DNA of 64,000 bases from Varroa destructor (lineage: Eukaryota; Arthropoda; Arachnida; Mesostigmata; Varroidae), in assembly GCF_002443255.2 (NCBI RefSeq), contig NW_019211454.1:4745858-4809857 (forward strand), in the 5' to 3' direction. Position numbers and translations under genes: made by a program. Numbering within the stretch: position 1 is the stretch's first letter; each line of letters starts with the position of its first letter. Under the pieces are notes generated by a model, which did not search any database, had not been told where the DNA came from, and saw only the letters and a program-made list of their open reading frames with translations. This document shows, piece after piece, positions 42,201 through 51,887 of the stretch.

Positions 42201-45200
42201 TATATAATTTATATACAACTCTTCAAATGTCCCATAACAAGTGACCTCGGCCGTTTGGAATGGGTAGCGTTATTTGAACACTACTAAACGACATTGTTCA
42301 GCAGTGTCAGCGTACGGCCGCACACATATAGAAGACCTTCTGCATTGTCTAGTAGAATTGCAGTGTAATCTTTTTTTAAAGAGATTTTATACGGGTTCTG
42401 TTTGCTTCTACCCAGAACCAACGCACGCGTCACCCACATCTATAATAGTCATCCGTATTGTTCCGTCCTGTGAAACTAAGTGTTTTCAGCTTTGCGGTTT
42501 CCAGGTTTCCAAGCGGTGCGTATTTCCGGATGCCGGTTTATATTTGACGTTGTCATCTACAGTTACGAATCGTATTACTTATCCGCTTTACGATTATCGA
42601 ATGCATCATTTCGGTTTCTAGACTGGTTAAAACAGCAGTGAATCGTTGTCAAACGCGCCTATTTTCATTAGTTACCACTAGCAGTCATTGATCTTTTAAA
42701 ACAAACGCTCGTCCGTTCCTGGGTTCGAAAGCACCAAACGTTCCAATATCGAGACGCATCAGAGTATCTACTCAGAACGTTCGTTCTTAAGATCACCTTC
42801 ACGTCTTTATAACTGTTGCGGTGTTATTCGGCTTCACTCGTATATTATCCCAGTGCCCTTCTCACCGGTCTGTTCAAGTCGAATCCAACGCATATAGTAC
42901 GGGCACTACGACTATGGCCCGTCTGCGTGTTCCAGCAATTAATATAAACATCTTCCATTATTCGATGGATAACTTTTAGAGGCGGGTTGGCCAGTATCTT
43001 GATATGTATTCTAAAAAATACACACTAATCGTCATAGTGCTTTCTTCCGCTAGCTTCTATTAGATGGTCGTGCTAGAATCATGTTGTTCTATTATTTTTT
43101 TTCTCCCAAATGTCTGAATATACGATTATTGTGGCGGTGTTATCATTGATAGTTACTTGACATAAAGGCTTGTTCAGTCAGCAATTCGAGGACCCCGCTT
43201 CCGGTGGATACACTAAGCAAGTACAAATATCGCTGGCCGTACACGTTATGTCTGGCGCAGTGGAACTCGTCGTTAACTTTTAGATTGAAATCTCTGCATA
43301 GATTGCATGCATCGGCGTTCGGTGTGGCATGACAAAAGAACAAAATTAAATGCTAGAATGGGCTTGGTGAGATTTTTCAAGCTTCACCGAGCAGCTGGGA
43401 AGTGCGAAGTTCACTACTAAAGAGTGCTCGCTATATTTGCACTGAATTGTTCTTGTTATTTTTCTCTGCGTTCACCTCGTAATGTCCGACTCGTCATCGT
43501 GGCGCTGGATTGGCCATGCTCAGGTCGGTGAGAGTCCTCTGTTGGATGGAACGCAGCCAGCAAAACGCATCAAGACGGAGGGTGGACCGAAGGCGCACCT
43601 CGCCGGCCAAAATCCCATGCTGGCCTCGATGCTAGCACAGACCCCGCGACCCGTCGCCAACGTGCCTACGTCGATCGCTAACGCAATCGTCTCCCAGATC
43701 CCCCAGGATCGGCTACCGAAGAACCTCGAGAAGAAACTCCTGCCCACCCCAGCGCCGCCGCCGACCTCACAGAGCGGCAACGGTCAGAACGGAGGTCAGG
43801 GCGTTTCTCAGGGTCTTGGAGCAAGCACAAGTCCAACAACTTCCACATCATCAACAGTCAATCCTCACGCGCACATATCCATGACACTGGGCAGTCACGG
43901 TAAGTGCCGCATGCTTTCTTACGTATCCCGTGGAACTGGACCTAGTCTATGCATTCATCACATACATGCATTCGACTAGTAACCGCATATATTTCTGTAA
44001 ATCGCGATGAAGAAACATTGCTTTATTTGTAGCACGCATATCTTGATTGTCTTGCACATATCGCTTCAACCCTGCTATATCGACATTGATCTAAGGTTTC
44101 TTTTATGGTAGGCGTTTGTTCTTCACACTGTTTTCATTTTTGTATTCTTGCAGCTCCTATAAGTTCGTCCAGCGGAGGCAGTAGTGCAGGCGGCGGAGTC
44201 ACGAGTCCTACTGCGCTTTTTGGTCCTCCCATGTCGGTTGCTGGAGCTAGCGGTCCTGCCGTTAGCGCCGTAGGCACCGGGTCCTTAGTGGATCCCGGCA
44301 GCGGGCCAGTCGATCCACTGTTGTCCCAGATTCTCGATGAGGTTTGGACGCTAGAGGAGGAGCTGAAGTATGGACCGTCTCCTTCACCGTCACCAAGTCA
44401 CGCTCCACACACGCCTCATGGTCCACCGACGCCACATACGCCTCAGCCCACGACGCCCACCGCACTCAATCCGCCCGGCACACCACAGCCTTCTAGTCCA
44501 CTAATGGACCCCACAGCGACACCGGTTACAGCCACGACGAACCCCGCTCAACAACAACAACAACAACAACAACAACAGGTGGATTAAACAATAAGTTTTT
44601 TCTTTTTCTAAGGGATTTTGCGCTTGTCCAACTACAGCTTTTATAAGAACTCGTGTTGAGTATTACTTTAACATTGGTCTACTCGCGAATTAGGCCTCGG
44701 TGTATAAGACGTTAGAACAGCTCTCCTATGTAAGATTATTAACAGAAATACATCGATCGTTTGTCTCTTTGTCGATGTGATGCTACTTTTGACCTTCAGA
44801 ACCTGTTAAATATAAATCCGCACAGCAATAGCAGCACGGTACCAGTCAGCGGGACAACAGGGGGCAACCTAGGTGGTCCCTTGGGTGCAACAAGGGCTAG
44901 CCTCGTGTCTCCTCTAAGTATTCCGCCTTCACAGTCACCCGGCCCTCAGGCAGCGTTACAGAGTCTTCTATCTTCACCAGCACCTTCACCGCGGCATCCA
45001 GGCAGTCAAGGTGGCTGTATCAGTATCCGCAGTCCTGTCCACACACCTCAGGGAGGCGGAGGCGGTATATCCGCCCCAAGTCCCCTTGCCGCTCATACGC
45101 CGACTCAGGACAATACCGACACACATTCCAATCCGCGTAGGTGTAATGCAAATAAAGTATAGACAATATTTGCTTACAGCGAAAAATTAATTATAGGGCT

Positions 45201-45801
45201 AATTTACTTCTAAAACATTCGAACCGATTGTTGCCGCTTTCTCTTTTACAGAGAGCTCATACGGTCTTAGCAAAAAAGCTTGGATTTAATTAAATGATTA
45301 TTAATTTCTTCATTTATATTGTTACTTATCAAATACAAAGCCAATAGTATAATCATAACAATTTGCAATATTTCCTCTTTGGAAAAAATAACTACTTTCA
45401 GCCTCGGTGATGTCGATCGCATCTCCTCCGAGCGTCCCTATAGGTGGCGGGGTGTCTCCACCACTTCCTTCATTACCGCCCAGTCAACAGCAGCAGCAGC
45501 AGCAACAGGTCATGCTGCAGCTGCAACAACAACAACAACAACAGCAACAACAACAGCTTTTACAACAACAGCCCTCAATCCAGCAACAGAATCAGGAGGA
45601 TACAACATTACTGCAGAAGATACTCGACGATCTCGAAGACGTCCGGACACCAGCGGCTCCGCTAATGGGTGGAGTAGACGCGAAACAGGCCATCTCGGCC
45701 ATCCAAAGGCAGCTCATGAGCTTTGAGAGCAACGCCCAAACTATAACACTAAGCAATCGTCCTTTGCCAGTCCAGTCGCCAATGCAGCAGCAGCAGCAGC
45801 C

Positions 45802-45846
<45 letters not shown>

Positions 45847-46771
45847 GAGCGGCCAGAAATCACCACATCTGCTAGTGCATTCGATGGGAAGCGGCACGAC
45901 TCCACAGCAGCATCAACAGCTGCAGCTCCAGCCGGGTCAACAGCAACAGCAGCATGGCCTCCTCATAAAACAGCAACAACAACAACAACAGCAGCAACAG
46001 CAGCAGCAGCAGCAGCAGCAGCTGAAGATGACTGGAGGCTCGACGACGTCAATGCAACAACAAGTATGATTTTATACGAATATGCAGATATCAAATGAAA
46101 ATCGCCTATATTGTTCGAGCAAATTTTTAGATTATTGACGTTATACGGTGTTATACGTTATAGTAAGGTTTACTGTGAAGTGTACATACGTTCCCTTGAG
46201 TAGTTGTTGCATTGTTAGTTGCAGAGACGGATCGACATTGAATGAACTTGCATCCTGTTTAGATGTCGCCATTGTCGCCATAGTGGAATCGCTAATTAAA
46301 AGATCCCTCTGTTCATTTTAACCCTATTCGATGCTGTTCGATTTCTGTTTTTCCTAGATGGCGCCTCGTATAGGCGGCTATAGTCAGCAACAAATGACTC
46401 AAGTCGGAAGCCAGTTACCTTCGCCATTGTTGCGCGCCCAGCTGCGTACAATCGCTGCTCAACAGGGGCAACTTACAAATAGCCAGATGGTGACAACAGG
46501 TCAACAGCAAATTATTACAGGCGGGTTGCCTACCGTTTCGACCGCGAACTTTCAACTGCAGCAGCAGCAGCAACAACAGCTTCATCAACGGACCAAATTT
46601 CTCGAGACGCAGCAGATGCGCTTACTAACCAACCAACAAAATCAACATATTTCCGGTCAAAATCATGGGAACAGCCAGCATCACCAACAAGCGTTATTGC
46701 ACATTCAACAACAGCCCGGGGTACAACAGCAGCAACAATTAGCCACTGTTCAACAATCGTTACAACAACAA

Positions 46772-46813
<42 letters not shown>

Positions 46814-47454
46814 TCATTAGCTAGCCAACAGGGGCAAATGCAACTTCCGAACGTCAATGACGTGGTACGTTATTCTCAAACGTTTGGCCTTTTGTGAGTT
46901 TGACAAGATCGTCGTGTGACTGAGAGTGTAATGCGTTACACTGGTGTGTGCGCTTCTTTATGCAGTAGTACTGAAGTTCCACTTCGAATATTCATGGAAG
47001 ATGAATCACCAGTCTCGATAATAGTTTTGGATGGTACTACCGGTGTATATGACCATGATAAACATGACAGATACAGTCTTTTTTTTCCAGTTCAGAGTTC
47101 TTGACTGCTACGAATGAAGACTTACGAGTGTTTTATGGTGGTAGATTATAGAACTTGACCTAATGAATGACACGATACTCCCTATACGTTTGGCTTTTTT
47201 TCTTGATCTCCTCCGTGCTAATTTGGATACTTGCGTGTCATTTGTCTACGATTTTCCTCTATCAGGTTCCTCCTCCAAACGTCAGTTTGCAACCTGCAGC
47301 TAAATGGCAAAGTGTGGGTGTAAATGTCGGTGTAGGGGGTCTCGGACCTGGCCCTCGAATGGGTCCCAGTGGTGTAGGACCAGCCGCCGCCTCGCATTTG
47401 CGAGGTTCGGCACAGCCCCAGGCTTTACAATATCCTCAAGGACCATTGCAGTGA
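26440..47454 (+). CDS. tai: p160/SRC-family nuclear receptor coactivator (Taiman/NCOA orthologue), whole gene
   Basis: A 17-exon model gives a 1599-aa protein. Exons: 26440-26622, 30437-30844, 33399-33626, 37799-37927, 38118-38249, 38550-38679, 39200-39352, 39960-40063, 40284-40577, 40953-41334, 41964-42124, 43524-43899, 44154-44578, 44800-45136, 45402-46063, 46358-46864 and 47266-47454. Every junction has GT/AG and preserves phase. Order along the protein: Gly/Pro/Gln-rich N-terminus (1-184), bHLH (about 185-257, with NEKHRREQ and KPDKCAIL), PAS-A (about 285-440), PAS-B (about 475-585, with QTKSKKF), LXXLL boxes at 705, 738 and 1088, SUMO-type VKQE and IKTE, a helix (KILDDLEDV) followed by DAKQAI as in vertebrate NCOAs, and long poly-Gln tracts. 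p160 proteins act in the nucleus, bind ligand-activated nuclear receptors through LXXLL and recruit CBP-type acetyltransferases. Insect Taiman also dimerises with Met in juvenile hormone signalling. Least certain are the first exon's donor and whether coding sequence lies further upstream. Confidence 0.93.
27906..27965 (+). CDS. possible 20-codon cassette exon in tai intron 1
   Basis: A 60-nt open block lies between an acceptor (gtgtcctag) and a good donor (CTG|gtaagc), is phase 0 at both ends and sits inside an intron that is phase 0. Included, it would add VADLSWLNFYNLGGVCATSL between exons 1 and 2 without a frameshift. The peptide is unlike its low-complexity neighbours, and short blocks like this arise by chance. 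Confidence 0.22.
30241..30288. repeat. imperfect palindrome around a (TA)n run
   Basis: A 48-bp inverted repeat has one mismatched pair (30248/30281). The arms begin aagccta and end taggctt, and the centre is a TA dinucleotide run. It lies in the last 200 bases of tai intron 1, next to a second palindrome. Confidence 0.85.
30308..30349. repeat. perfect 42-bp palindrome
   Basis: Every base from 30308 to 30349 pairs with its partner around the centre at 30328/30329. The outer arms are attttagagacttgtt and its complement around a short TA core. It ends 87 bases before the acceptor of tai exon 2. In RNA it could fold into a 19-20-bp hairpin between branch point and upstream intron. Confidence 0.92.
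30437..30844 (+). CDS. tai: tai exon 2: Gln/Gly-rich linker and basic region of bHLH
   Basis: The exon follows acceptor cttcttacag, ends CAG|gtttgt and encodes 136 residues in phase 0. It starts with a Gln/Pro stretch, then a basic patch (LKRGTGRRRA, a plausible nuclear localisation signal), then Gly/Ser-rich sequence. It ends with LKKCLNEKHRREQ, which matches the DNA-contacting basic region of NCOA proteins (vertebrate RNEKHRREQ). The splice directly after the REQ glutamine separates the basic region from helix 1. Confidence 0.95.
33399..33626 (+). CDS. tai: tai exon 3: helix-loop-helix
   Basis: Seventy-six codons lie between acceptor catcctttag and donor CAG|gtaggat. Helix 1 reads ENIYLEELAELI, as in vertebrate p160 (ENKYIEELAELI). 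Helix 2 is KPDKCAILQETVNHIRRLQ, also nearly identical to the family. The loop between them is about 28 residues of Ser/Gly/Pro-rich sequence, against about 12 in vertebrate NCOA2 as I recall it. This domain mediates dimerisation with other bHLH-PAS proteins such as Met. Confidence 0.96.
37799..37927 (+). CDS. tai: tai exon 4: start of PAS-A
   Basis: Forty-three codons sit between acceptor tgtttcag and donor GAG|gtatgt, phase 0. The motif LGPLVLEALNAFFLVINSLG followed by NVNFVSE aligns with the vertebrate NCOA PAS-A opening (LGPMMLEALDGFFFVVN..GNVVFVSE). The preceding intron, at 4.2 kb, is the longest within the coding part. Confidence 0.95.
38118..38249 (+). CDS. tai: tai exon 5: PAS-A
   Basis: Forty-four codons between ttttcag and CAG|gtacgc, phase 0. 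Residues NVNMFLNCEPASLESKTIYS then LVHPADRARFSSNLLP match the p160 PAS-A core (NVTQYLRYNQEEL.NKSVYSILH.GD...F.KNLLP). Confidence 0.95.
38550..38679 (+). CDS. tai: tai exon 6: PAS-A
   Basis: The exon lies between tgattgcag and donor A|gtacgtgc and ends in phase 1. It encodes LLNPQKTRSFFCRFNTNGPE and following residues. The RSFFCRF segment corresponds to the RRNSHTFNCRM strand of vertebrate p160 PAS-A. The acidic insert after it is variable within the family. Confidence 0.93.
39200..39352 (+). CDS. tai: tai exon 7: end of PAS-A
   Basis: The acceptor is cctttgcag and the donor G|gttagcag; phase is 1 at both ends. It encodes FVNMHVSAILTPAGG, then GNCLLCFVRRLP, which matches the closing strand of p160 PAS-A (SCLICVARRIP). 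The donor gttagc is weaker than most in the gene, but it is the only one that keeps phase with exon 8. Confidence 0.92.
39960..40063 (+). CDS. tai: tai exon 8: PAS linker and start of PAS-B
   Basis: The acceptor is acgttacag and the donor GTG|gtaagt (near consensus). The exon completes the split codon from exon 7 (g|ga, Gly) and ends in phase 0. It carries a short linker and then VEQFTTRLDTTGRV, which matches the family's FTTRQDLQGKI entry into PAS-B. A long open frame on the opposite strand overlaps it and is judged accidental. Confidence 0.92.
40284..40577 (+). CDS. tai: tai exon 9: PAS-B
   Basis: Ninety-eight codons in phase 0, from acceptor tctttaaag to AAG|gtgact. The sequence runs IAIDLSNLSAGYANLLKHG through HVQTKSKKFTP to FINAVHSIIK. 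The QTKSK block is a hallmark of p160 PAS-B (vertebrate VAAQTKSKLF). PAS-B supports dimerisation and other protein contacts. Confidence 0.94.
40953..41334 (+). CDS. tai: tai exon 10: Pro/Asn-rich region and first LXXLL box
   Basis: The acceptor is attaactag and the donor tcaG|gttcgt; the exon ends in phase 1. It starts with DVPSTHADEMVNP, the family's transition out of PAS-B, and continues as Asn/Gly/Pro-rich sequence. Near the end is EKLRNLLIQGKS. LRNLL (residues 705-709, bases 41304-41318) is in the position of vertebrate receptor box 1 (KLVQLL/KLLQLL). This should contact the AF-2 groove of a nuclear receptor such as EcR. Confidence 0.93.
41964..42124 (+). CDS. tai: tai exon 11: second LXXLL box and SUMO-type site
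   Basis: The acceptor is attatttag and the donor AAG|gtaggg; the exon completes the split Gly and ends in phase 0. NTILKQLLNSS carries LKQLL (residues 738-742, bases 42032-42046), comparable to vertebrate boxes 2/3. Fourteen residues later comes VKQE, a consensus SUMO acceptor. In vertebrate p160 proteins such sites also lie next to the receptor boxes. If the donor were not used, the frame would continue about 40 codons to a stop at 42242-42244. Confidence 0.92.
43524..43899 (+). CDS. tai: tai exon 12: Pro/Ser/Thr-rich region with IKTE site
   Basis: The acceptor is catgctcag and the donor cacG|gtaagt (consensus). It enters in phase 0 and leaves in phase 1. Near its start is AKRIKTEGG, a basic stretch with a second SUMO-type IKTE. 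It then turns Ala/Pro-rich and finally Gln/Gly/Ser/Thr-rich. The frame is also open upstream to an ATG at about 43491 or a start-like codon at 43482, so the exon could be longer, but only the acceptor at 43523 matches the phase of exon 11. Confidence 0.88.
44154..44578 (+). CDS. tai: tai exon 13: acidic leucine helix and Pro-rich region, first poly-Gln
   Basis: The acceptor is tattcttgcag and the donor CAG|gtggat. It completes the split Ala and ends in phase 0. The Ser/Gly-rich start is followed by DPLLSQILDEVWTLEEEL, an amphipathic acidic helix that could serve as an activation domain. Next comes a strikingly His/Thr/Pro-rich stretch (repeated HTP/PTP units) and a run of ten Gln in CAA codons at the 3' end. 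Retaining the next intron would add VD and stop at once. Confidence 0.92.
44800..45136 (+). CDS. tai: tai exon 14: Ser/Pro/Gly-rich region with a third LXXLL
   Basis: The acceptor is ttgaccttcag and the donor ccgC|gtaggt, leaving phase 1. It is low-complexity Ser/Pro/Gly with AALQSLLSSP, where LQSLL (residues 1088-1092, bases 44956-44970) fits the LXXLL pattern. The intronic codons before the acceptor would make LQNLL, but splicing places poly-Gln there instead, so that apparent box is not real. A second donor four bases on breaks the phase with exon 15. Confidence 0.9.
45402..46063 (+). CDS. tai: tai exon 15: conserved helix and long poly-Gln
   Basis: The acceptor is actactttcag and the donor CAA|gtatga. 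It completes a Pro codon and ends in phase 0. Between Gln tracts lies TTLLQKILDDLEDV, then VDAKQAISAIQRQLMSFE. This matches vertebrate NCOA2 (LEEILDDLQNS ... VDKQAIINDLMQL), so the segment is under constraint while the flanking sequence is repetitive. Gln runs mix CAG and CAA codons. At least four separate tracts occur, the longest about 19 residues. Confidence 0.94.
46358..46864 (+). CDS. tai: tai exon 16: Gln-rich C-terminal region
   Basis: The acceptor is tttttcctag and the donor GTG|gtacgt, phase 0 both ends, 169 codons. It begins MAPRIGGYSQQQ and includes LPSPLLRAQLRTIAAQQGQL, which recalls the Gln-rich 'NQLRLQLQ' portion of vertebrate p160 proteins. It ends with another tract of about 17 Gln. 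Gln-rich C-termini of this family contact acetyl- and methyltransferases. Confidence 0.93.
47266..47454 (+). CDS. tai: tai exon 17: terminal coding exon
   Basis: The acceptor is cctctatcag; 62 codons are followed by TGA at 47452-47454. It is a Gly/Pro/Val-rich tail starting VPPPNVSLQPAAKWQSVG (compare the AWQ/KAW motif in vertebrate NCOA C-termini) and ending YPQGPLQ. No further in-frame continuation is needed: phase is 0 and the frame closes cleanly. Confidence 0.92.
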   Translation, partial: VPPPNVSLQPAAKWQSVGVNVGVGGLGPGPRMGPSGVGPAAASHLRGSAQPQALQYPQGPLQ

Positions 47455-48497
47455 GATAGGAAATGGAATGACGACACGAGACAGGCTACAGCTTCGAAGG
47501 GCGGTGGCAAAGGACAGACTCAAAACAAGCGTAACGTGATTGACTGTTGAAACATCAAACTCTGTTAGAGTGGGTGCGCTCGTGCAGAAGGTGGACCTCG
47601 AAATGCGCTAACATATAATCTGATCATGTTTTGTTTCTGTGGAGGCGACGACCTGTCTAAAGAGTAAGTAACCGCGATTGCAGGCGAGATATAGCGGCAG
47701 AAGAGTGATAGAGAACGAAGCAACAATGCCAATACTTAAGTATACCGAAATTGTGTATGAAGAATAAGAAAAACTTGAGAAATATTTAGAGAAGCATAGG
47801 CATACAATTTCTAGACATATGGCAGGATATGGTAGTACATGTATAGTGTGCTATACTTTGTAAGTACGTGGCTTCAGTCGGTGGATCGCAAAGGGACGGA
47901 GACCTTCATCGTCAGATTCCCTTCTGAGGTTACCCTAACGGCGAAGAGCTGACACCTTTGCAGCCGCTAGAGGCGTTCTATATCTATAATGGAGGTTGAA
48001 GAATAATGAATGAAGTCTGCAGGTAATAAGAAAAAGAAAAAAGAAAACCTTTGAATTCCTTTTATAAAGATGACAGGTTTGCAGAAGGATAGCTACACTG
48101 TATATTTCCGCCGGCAGCATCCCCAATCGACGATAATCCCAAATCCCGTTTCCGTAAACATACGAGGCTGGTATATTTTTAAAGAGAGGATTTTACGAGT
48201 GACAAGGGCGGCTACAACAAATCCAGAAACAGCCAGGTGACCGCGGCCTGGATAAGTAACCTTGGACAACAACTCGAAGACCAGCTTTGTTCCACTCCCT
48301 TTGGTGACTCACGAAGCGCTAATTAATGTTGATCGATGACAGCATCTAGTGCAGGTGACAGTGATTCTTTTAGATTTGTGGAGTTCACAAAAACGGCGGA
48401 CGGGGGAGTGGACTAATACTAGCTAGAGATAGAAGGTTGAGAAGAAGAAAAATAGAGAGACAGGACGACAATTAAGATGAAAATGCATATACATACT

Positions 48498-48499
<2 letters not shown>

Positions 48500-48529
<30 letters not shown>

Positions 48530-48538
48530 TATATATAA
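48500..48538. repeat. (TA)n dinucleotide repeat
   Basis: A TA run interrupted once by cac. It lies within the probable 3' UTR of tai. Confidence 0.9.
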
Positions 48539-50395
48539 AAATAGGTAGAAGTCTATTATTGATTATATAATGATGACGATGATCTATTACCTACCTAGTG
48601 TACGATTATTAAATGGAGGTAAATACACGCAGGTGAATGTAAATGATGGCGCACGTTTTGACGACGGCAACGAATGGATGGATGGATTCTGTATAGTTTG
48701 CGTAAATCGAGATAAAAGTGGAGGCTATTTGTTGTTCTTGTTGTTCGTATATGGTACTGTACCGTGTGTGCGTATATAATGTATGTAAAACATATATTCA
48801 TAAGGATGATAATTATTATAATCATAATAATGTTATTAGGAAGTAATAGCAATGAGAAGAATTCTTATGATGGTGGACGGAAGCTATATACATTATTGAT
48901 GCGCTATATTGATGATATTATCAACAATGATGATGATACGAGTTGCAAAAGAAAGCGCGCTTAGGCTAAAGAAAAAGCTGAGGATTGCAGAAAAGAAGAT
49001 AGAATGACCATTGAGCGGAATATCCATAAAGGGTAATAGCGCTAACTAATCTGGGAAAAATCTACGTGGTAATCTACTTCCCCTCTTCGTTACTGGATTC
49101 CGCTCGATCGTTCTAGCGATGATAAAGCGGGCGTTTGAACAATGGCTGACTACAATTATACATATACAGTATATTAAAAAGAAGAGTATATCCATCTATA
49201 TTTGTATGCGCGTTCGTGTCGGGTCGTCGACGGATGACTCGCCCTTCTGGGAATGCTATGATAAATATTCATTCGTCAGACACAATGGGGGCGACGCAAT
49301 GGGGATGTTTGGCTCGCCGACCCACGCGACGTTGATTTAGTGAACGATGACCGTTTTGCTAACTGTGTTGTTGATCCTGTTATTGCTACTGGGTTGCCTT
49401 TTTTGTGGGGTTGTATTTGTCATCGGGTGTTACATTTTAGTGGAATTCAGAACAGACGAGCTTCGATGGACACACATATTCACAAGCGGAAACACTTAAA
49501 GTACTGCAAACAAAAAAATATCGAAAAATTTTATGAATTTCTCTGTAGAACTCGACATTATCTTTAAGAGCGGTAGGAGAAAACTGGCCTTTTCATTGCG
49601 CCCTTTACCTTCTGATCGACCAACGAGTAGGTGCGAGTTCTTTTCGATTGATGAACGTATTAGGAAAGAACGGAGTTCAAGCTATGACTCGGGAACTGGT
49701 CATCTTTTACAGCTAGGATGCTTACATACATTGCATTGTATGTATCGAGCCTTTGAGAGTGTGTCTGGTATAATTTGTCCCTTAGAATGCGCCCCTAGGC
49801 GGATCTGCGTGTCCATTCGCGTATGTACGTGTTTGTATGTATGCATACTGAACGGAACAATTGGTGTTGTTGTTGTTGTTGTTGTTGAAGAGGCACTATT
49901 AACGTGTGTTGGTGATGTGATTATTATATTTGGGCATATGGTTAATATAATAACTGTAATAGTAGCTAAGTACATTATATTCCGAACACTATAATTATCA
50001 TTATTATATAGCCAAAATATCATAATTTTGTTATGCATATATCGTTGTTGCTATATCACCGTTGTTACTACAGATGTTGTTGTTGCTATTGTTATTGAAC
50101 TTTTGCTATTATTGATCGACCACAACAATTGCGTGTACAATTGAATTCAATAACGTAACTAAGTTTCGTCTAGAGAAGCTTCTATCCTAGCGAGCGGTGC
50201 CTCCCTCGGATAGCAGACGAAAGGACTTTACGTTTTCGAAATACTCGGCTGGCATCTCCCTTTTATCTCAATATGATCCAACGTCTTCTTCGAATGTTCA
50301 TGGCACCTTCCTGAATAATAACATTTAGAAGAACTTAGAAATCTTACGCCCTTAGCATTGCCTCTCTTCAGAACCAAAACATTCAACACCTTAAA

Positions 50396-50401
50396 AATAA
50401 A
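50396..50401 (+). other. candidate polyadenylation signal AATAAA
   Basis: This is the first canonical AATAAA after the tai stop. It is followed 20-30 bases later by a T-run (gcttttttttaatc) that could act as the downstream U-rich element. A second AATAAA is at 50540-50545. Confidence 0.4.
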
Positions 50402-50623
50402 TAGCTGGCCGCTGCTGCTTTTTTTTAATCAACAAACGAAATCTTTAACTTCGTTACGAAGTGTACGACACGCATGTATATATGTGTATACGGAACATGC
50501 ATAGCTAGTAGAGTGTATACCATCTGATTATATATTAGTAATAAATGGACTGATGAACTTCCGATGTTCATTTGGGTTGAGAGGTAAGAATCACGACCCA
50601 TTTTTGGGTTAGGGGGCATACAT

Positions 50624-50652
50624 ATGTGTATGTATGTATGTATGTATGTATG
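50624..50652. repeat. (GTAT)n tetranucleotide repeat
   Basis: About six units of tatg just after the two candidate poly(A) signals. Confidence 0.9.
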
Positions 50653-51787
50653 AAGTTCGTATATACTGAAGATCCGACAGAGTAAAGCATATGAGTGAAT
50701 GTTTGTTGTGTATCGTGAATGCAGACGCTTGTGGCGATCGAATGATCTCTCGTTCTGAAGTGAGATGATTCTGTTCTGATATTACATCAACTTCGTAACT
50801 CACGGCCTACCTATGAGGATCATGGTGTAGACGAGTTTGTTTCTTGTTTTCAAAATGTTAAATTGTATTAATCGAATTAGAAAAAAGAATCATTCTTTCA
50901 ATAGCTACTAGTGGTACTAAACGATTGGCATCTATCCAATAACTTCTAACAGAGTTTTTTTTTTTTTTTGATATTATGGCTTCGCCCCAAAATCGCTTTG
51001 GGTGATTTAAAGGCTTAAGGAAAATTCAAGATTGAGTGTAGATTGGCAAGGAGTTATAACTACTTCCTTTCAATTTTCATATGCGTCGTACTTGCCAATT
51101 TGTCAGCGAGAATCATCTCTGTTCAGTTGACCTCTATTATTACGGTGTTTACTTTTCATGAATCGCGGTCAGTGTCATAAGAAGCCCCCAGGGCTTCGAT
51201 AAAGATGAGTATCGTAGCGATATAGTACAGCGCAATGGGTGTCTTCTTGGTTGATAAACTTTTATATTGATTCATCCTGCTTCGGATTCGACTCAGATAG
51301 AGTATGCTACGGATTAACATTGTTGTAAAAGGATGTTGGTCTCTCTATGATAAACTTCAATTTTTCCGCAATACCCGATAAGCGGCAAGAAACAATGACC
51401 AATCGTCTGCTCCCAACCACTAATCCGCTTCGTGTCCACAAATGAAAGATGAAGTAGATGATTACCAGAAGTATGGTCAGCGGGAAAAAGTCGAGCTGAT
51501 GCCAGGTTCTGCGCTAGACTACGATAACAGCAGGTCACCGAAGGACCTACGCAGTCCGCTGATTTTAATACCTTCTCTAGCGACCCGATGACAAAAGGCA
51601 TTTCAGGTTTAGTGACATTATCAGCAACACAGTTTTACAATTTGTGTATGTCTAGGCGCAATATTCGCATGTGCATATGGGTACCGGGAACGAATCAAGT
51701 TTACACTAAAAGATCACTATCTAAGTTTCACGCCACGCCGTACTAGATACTAGACCGGCCGCCTCTCCACTCCTCCTCTTTGTATAT

Positions 51788-51887
51788 NNNNNNNNNNNNN
51801 NNNNNNNNNNNNNNNNNNNNNNNNNNNNNNNNNNNNNNNNNNNNNNNNNNNNNNNNNNNNNNNNNNNNNNNNNNNNNNNNNNNNNNN
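51788..51887. other. assembly gap of 100 N
   Basis: Exactly 100 unknown bases, the usual placeholder for a gap of unknown size between contigs. Flanking sequence is non-repetitive. Confidence 0.99.

Larger units (their letters stand above)
47455..50430 (+). other. probable 3' UTR of tai
   Basis: There is no coding exon on the plus strand after the stop. Canonical AATAAA signals first appear almost 3 kb downstream. The stretch is AT-rich, with a (TA)n run at about 48500-48538 and several short A-rich segments. No splice junction was needed to reach it. UTR status is inferred from position only. Confidence 0.5.

Noticed and set aside
42705..42740. tRNA B-box-like gggttcgaa
   Set aside because: The last bases do not fit the TPsiC consensus, and no A box or acceptor stem can be paired around it.
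44761..44817. LQNLL receptor box at the start of exon 14
   Set aside because: The Leu and Gln codons lie before the acceptor at 44797-44799. After splicing, the residues preceding NLL are Gln from exon 13.
45592..45897. Poly-Cys antisense frame opposite exon 15
   Set aside because: It is a shadow of the CAG/CAA tracts on the coding strand.
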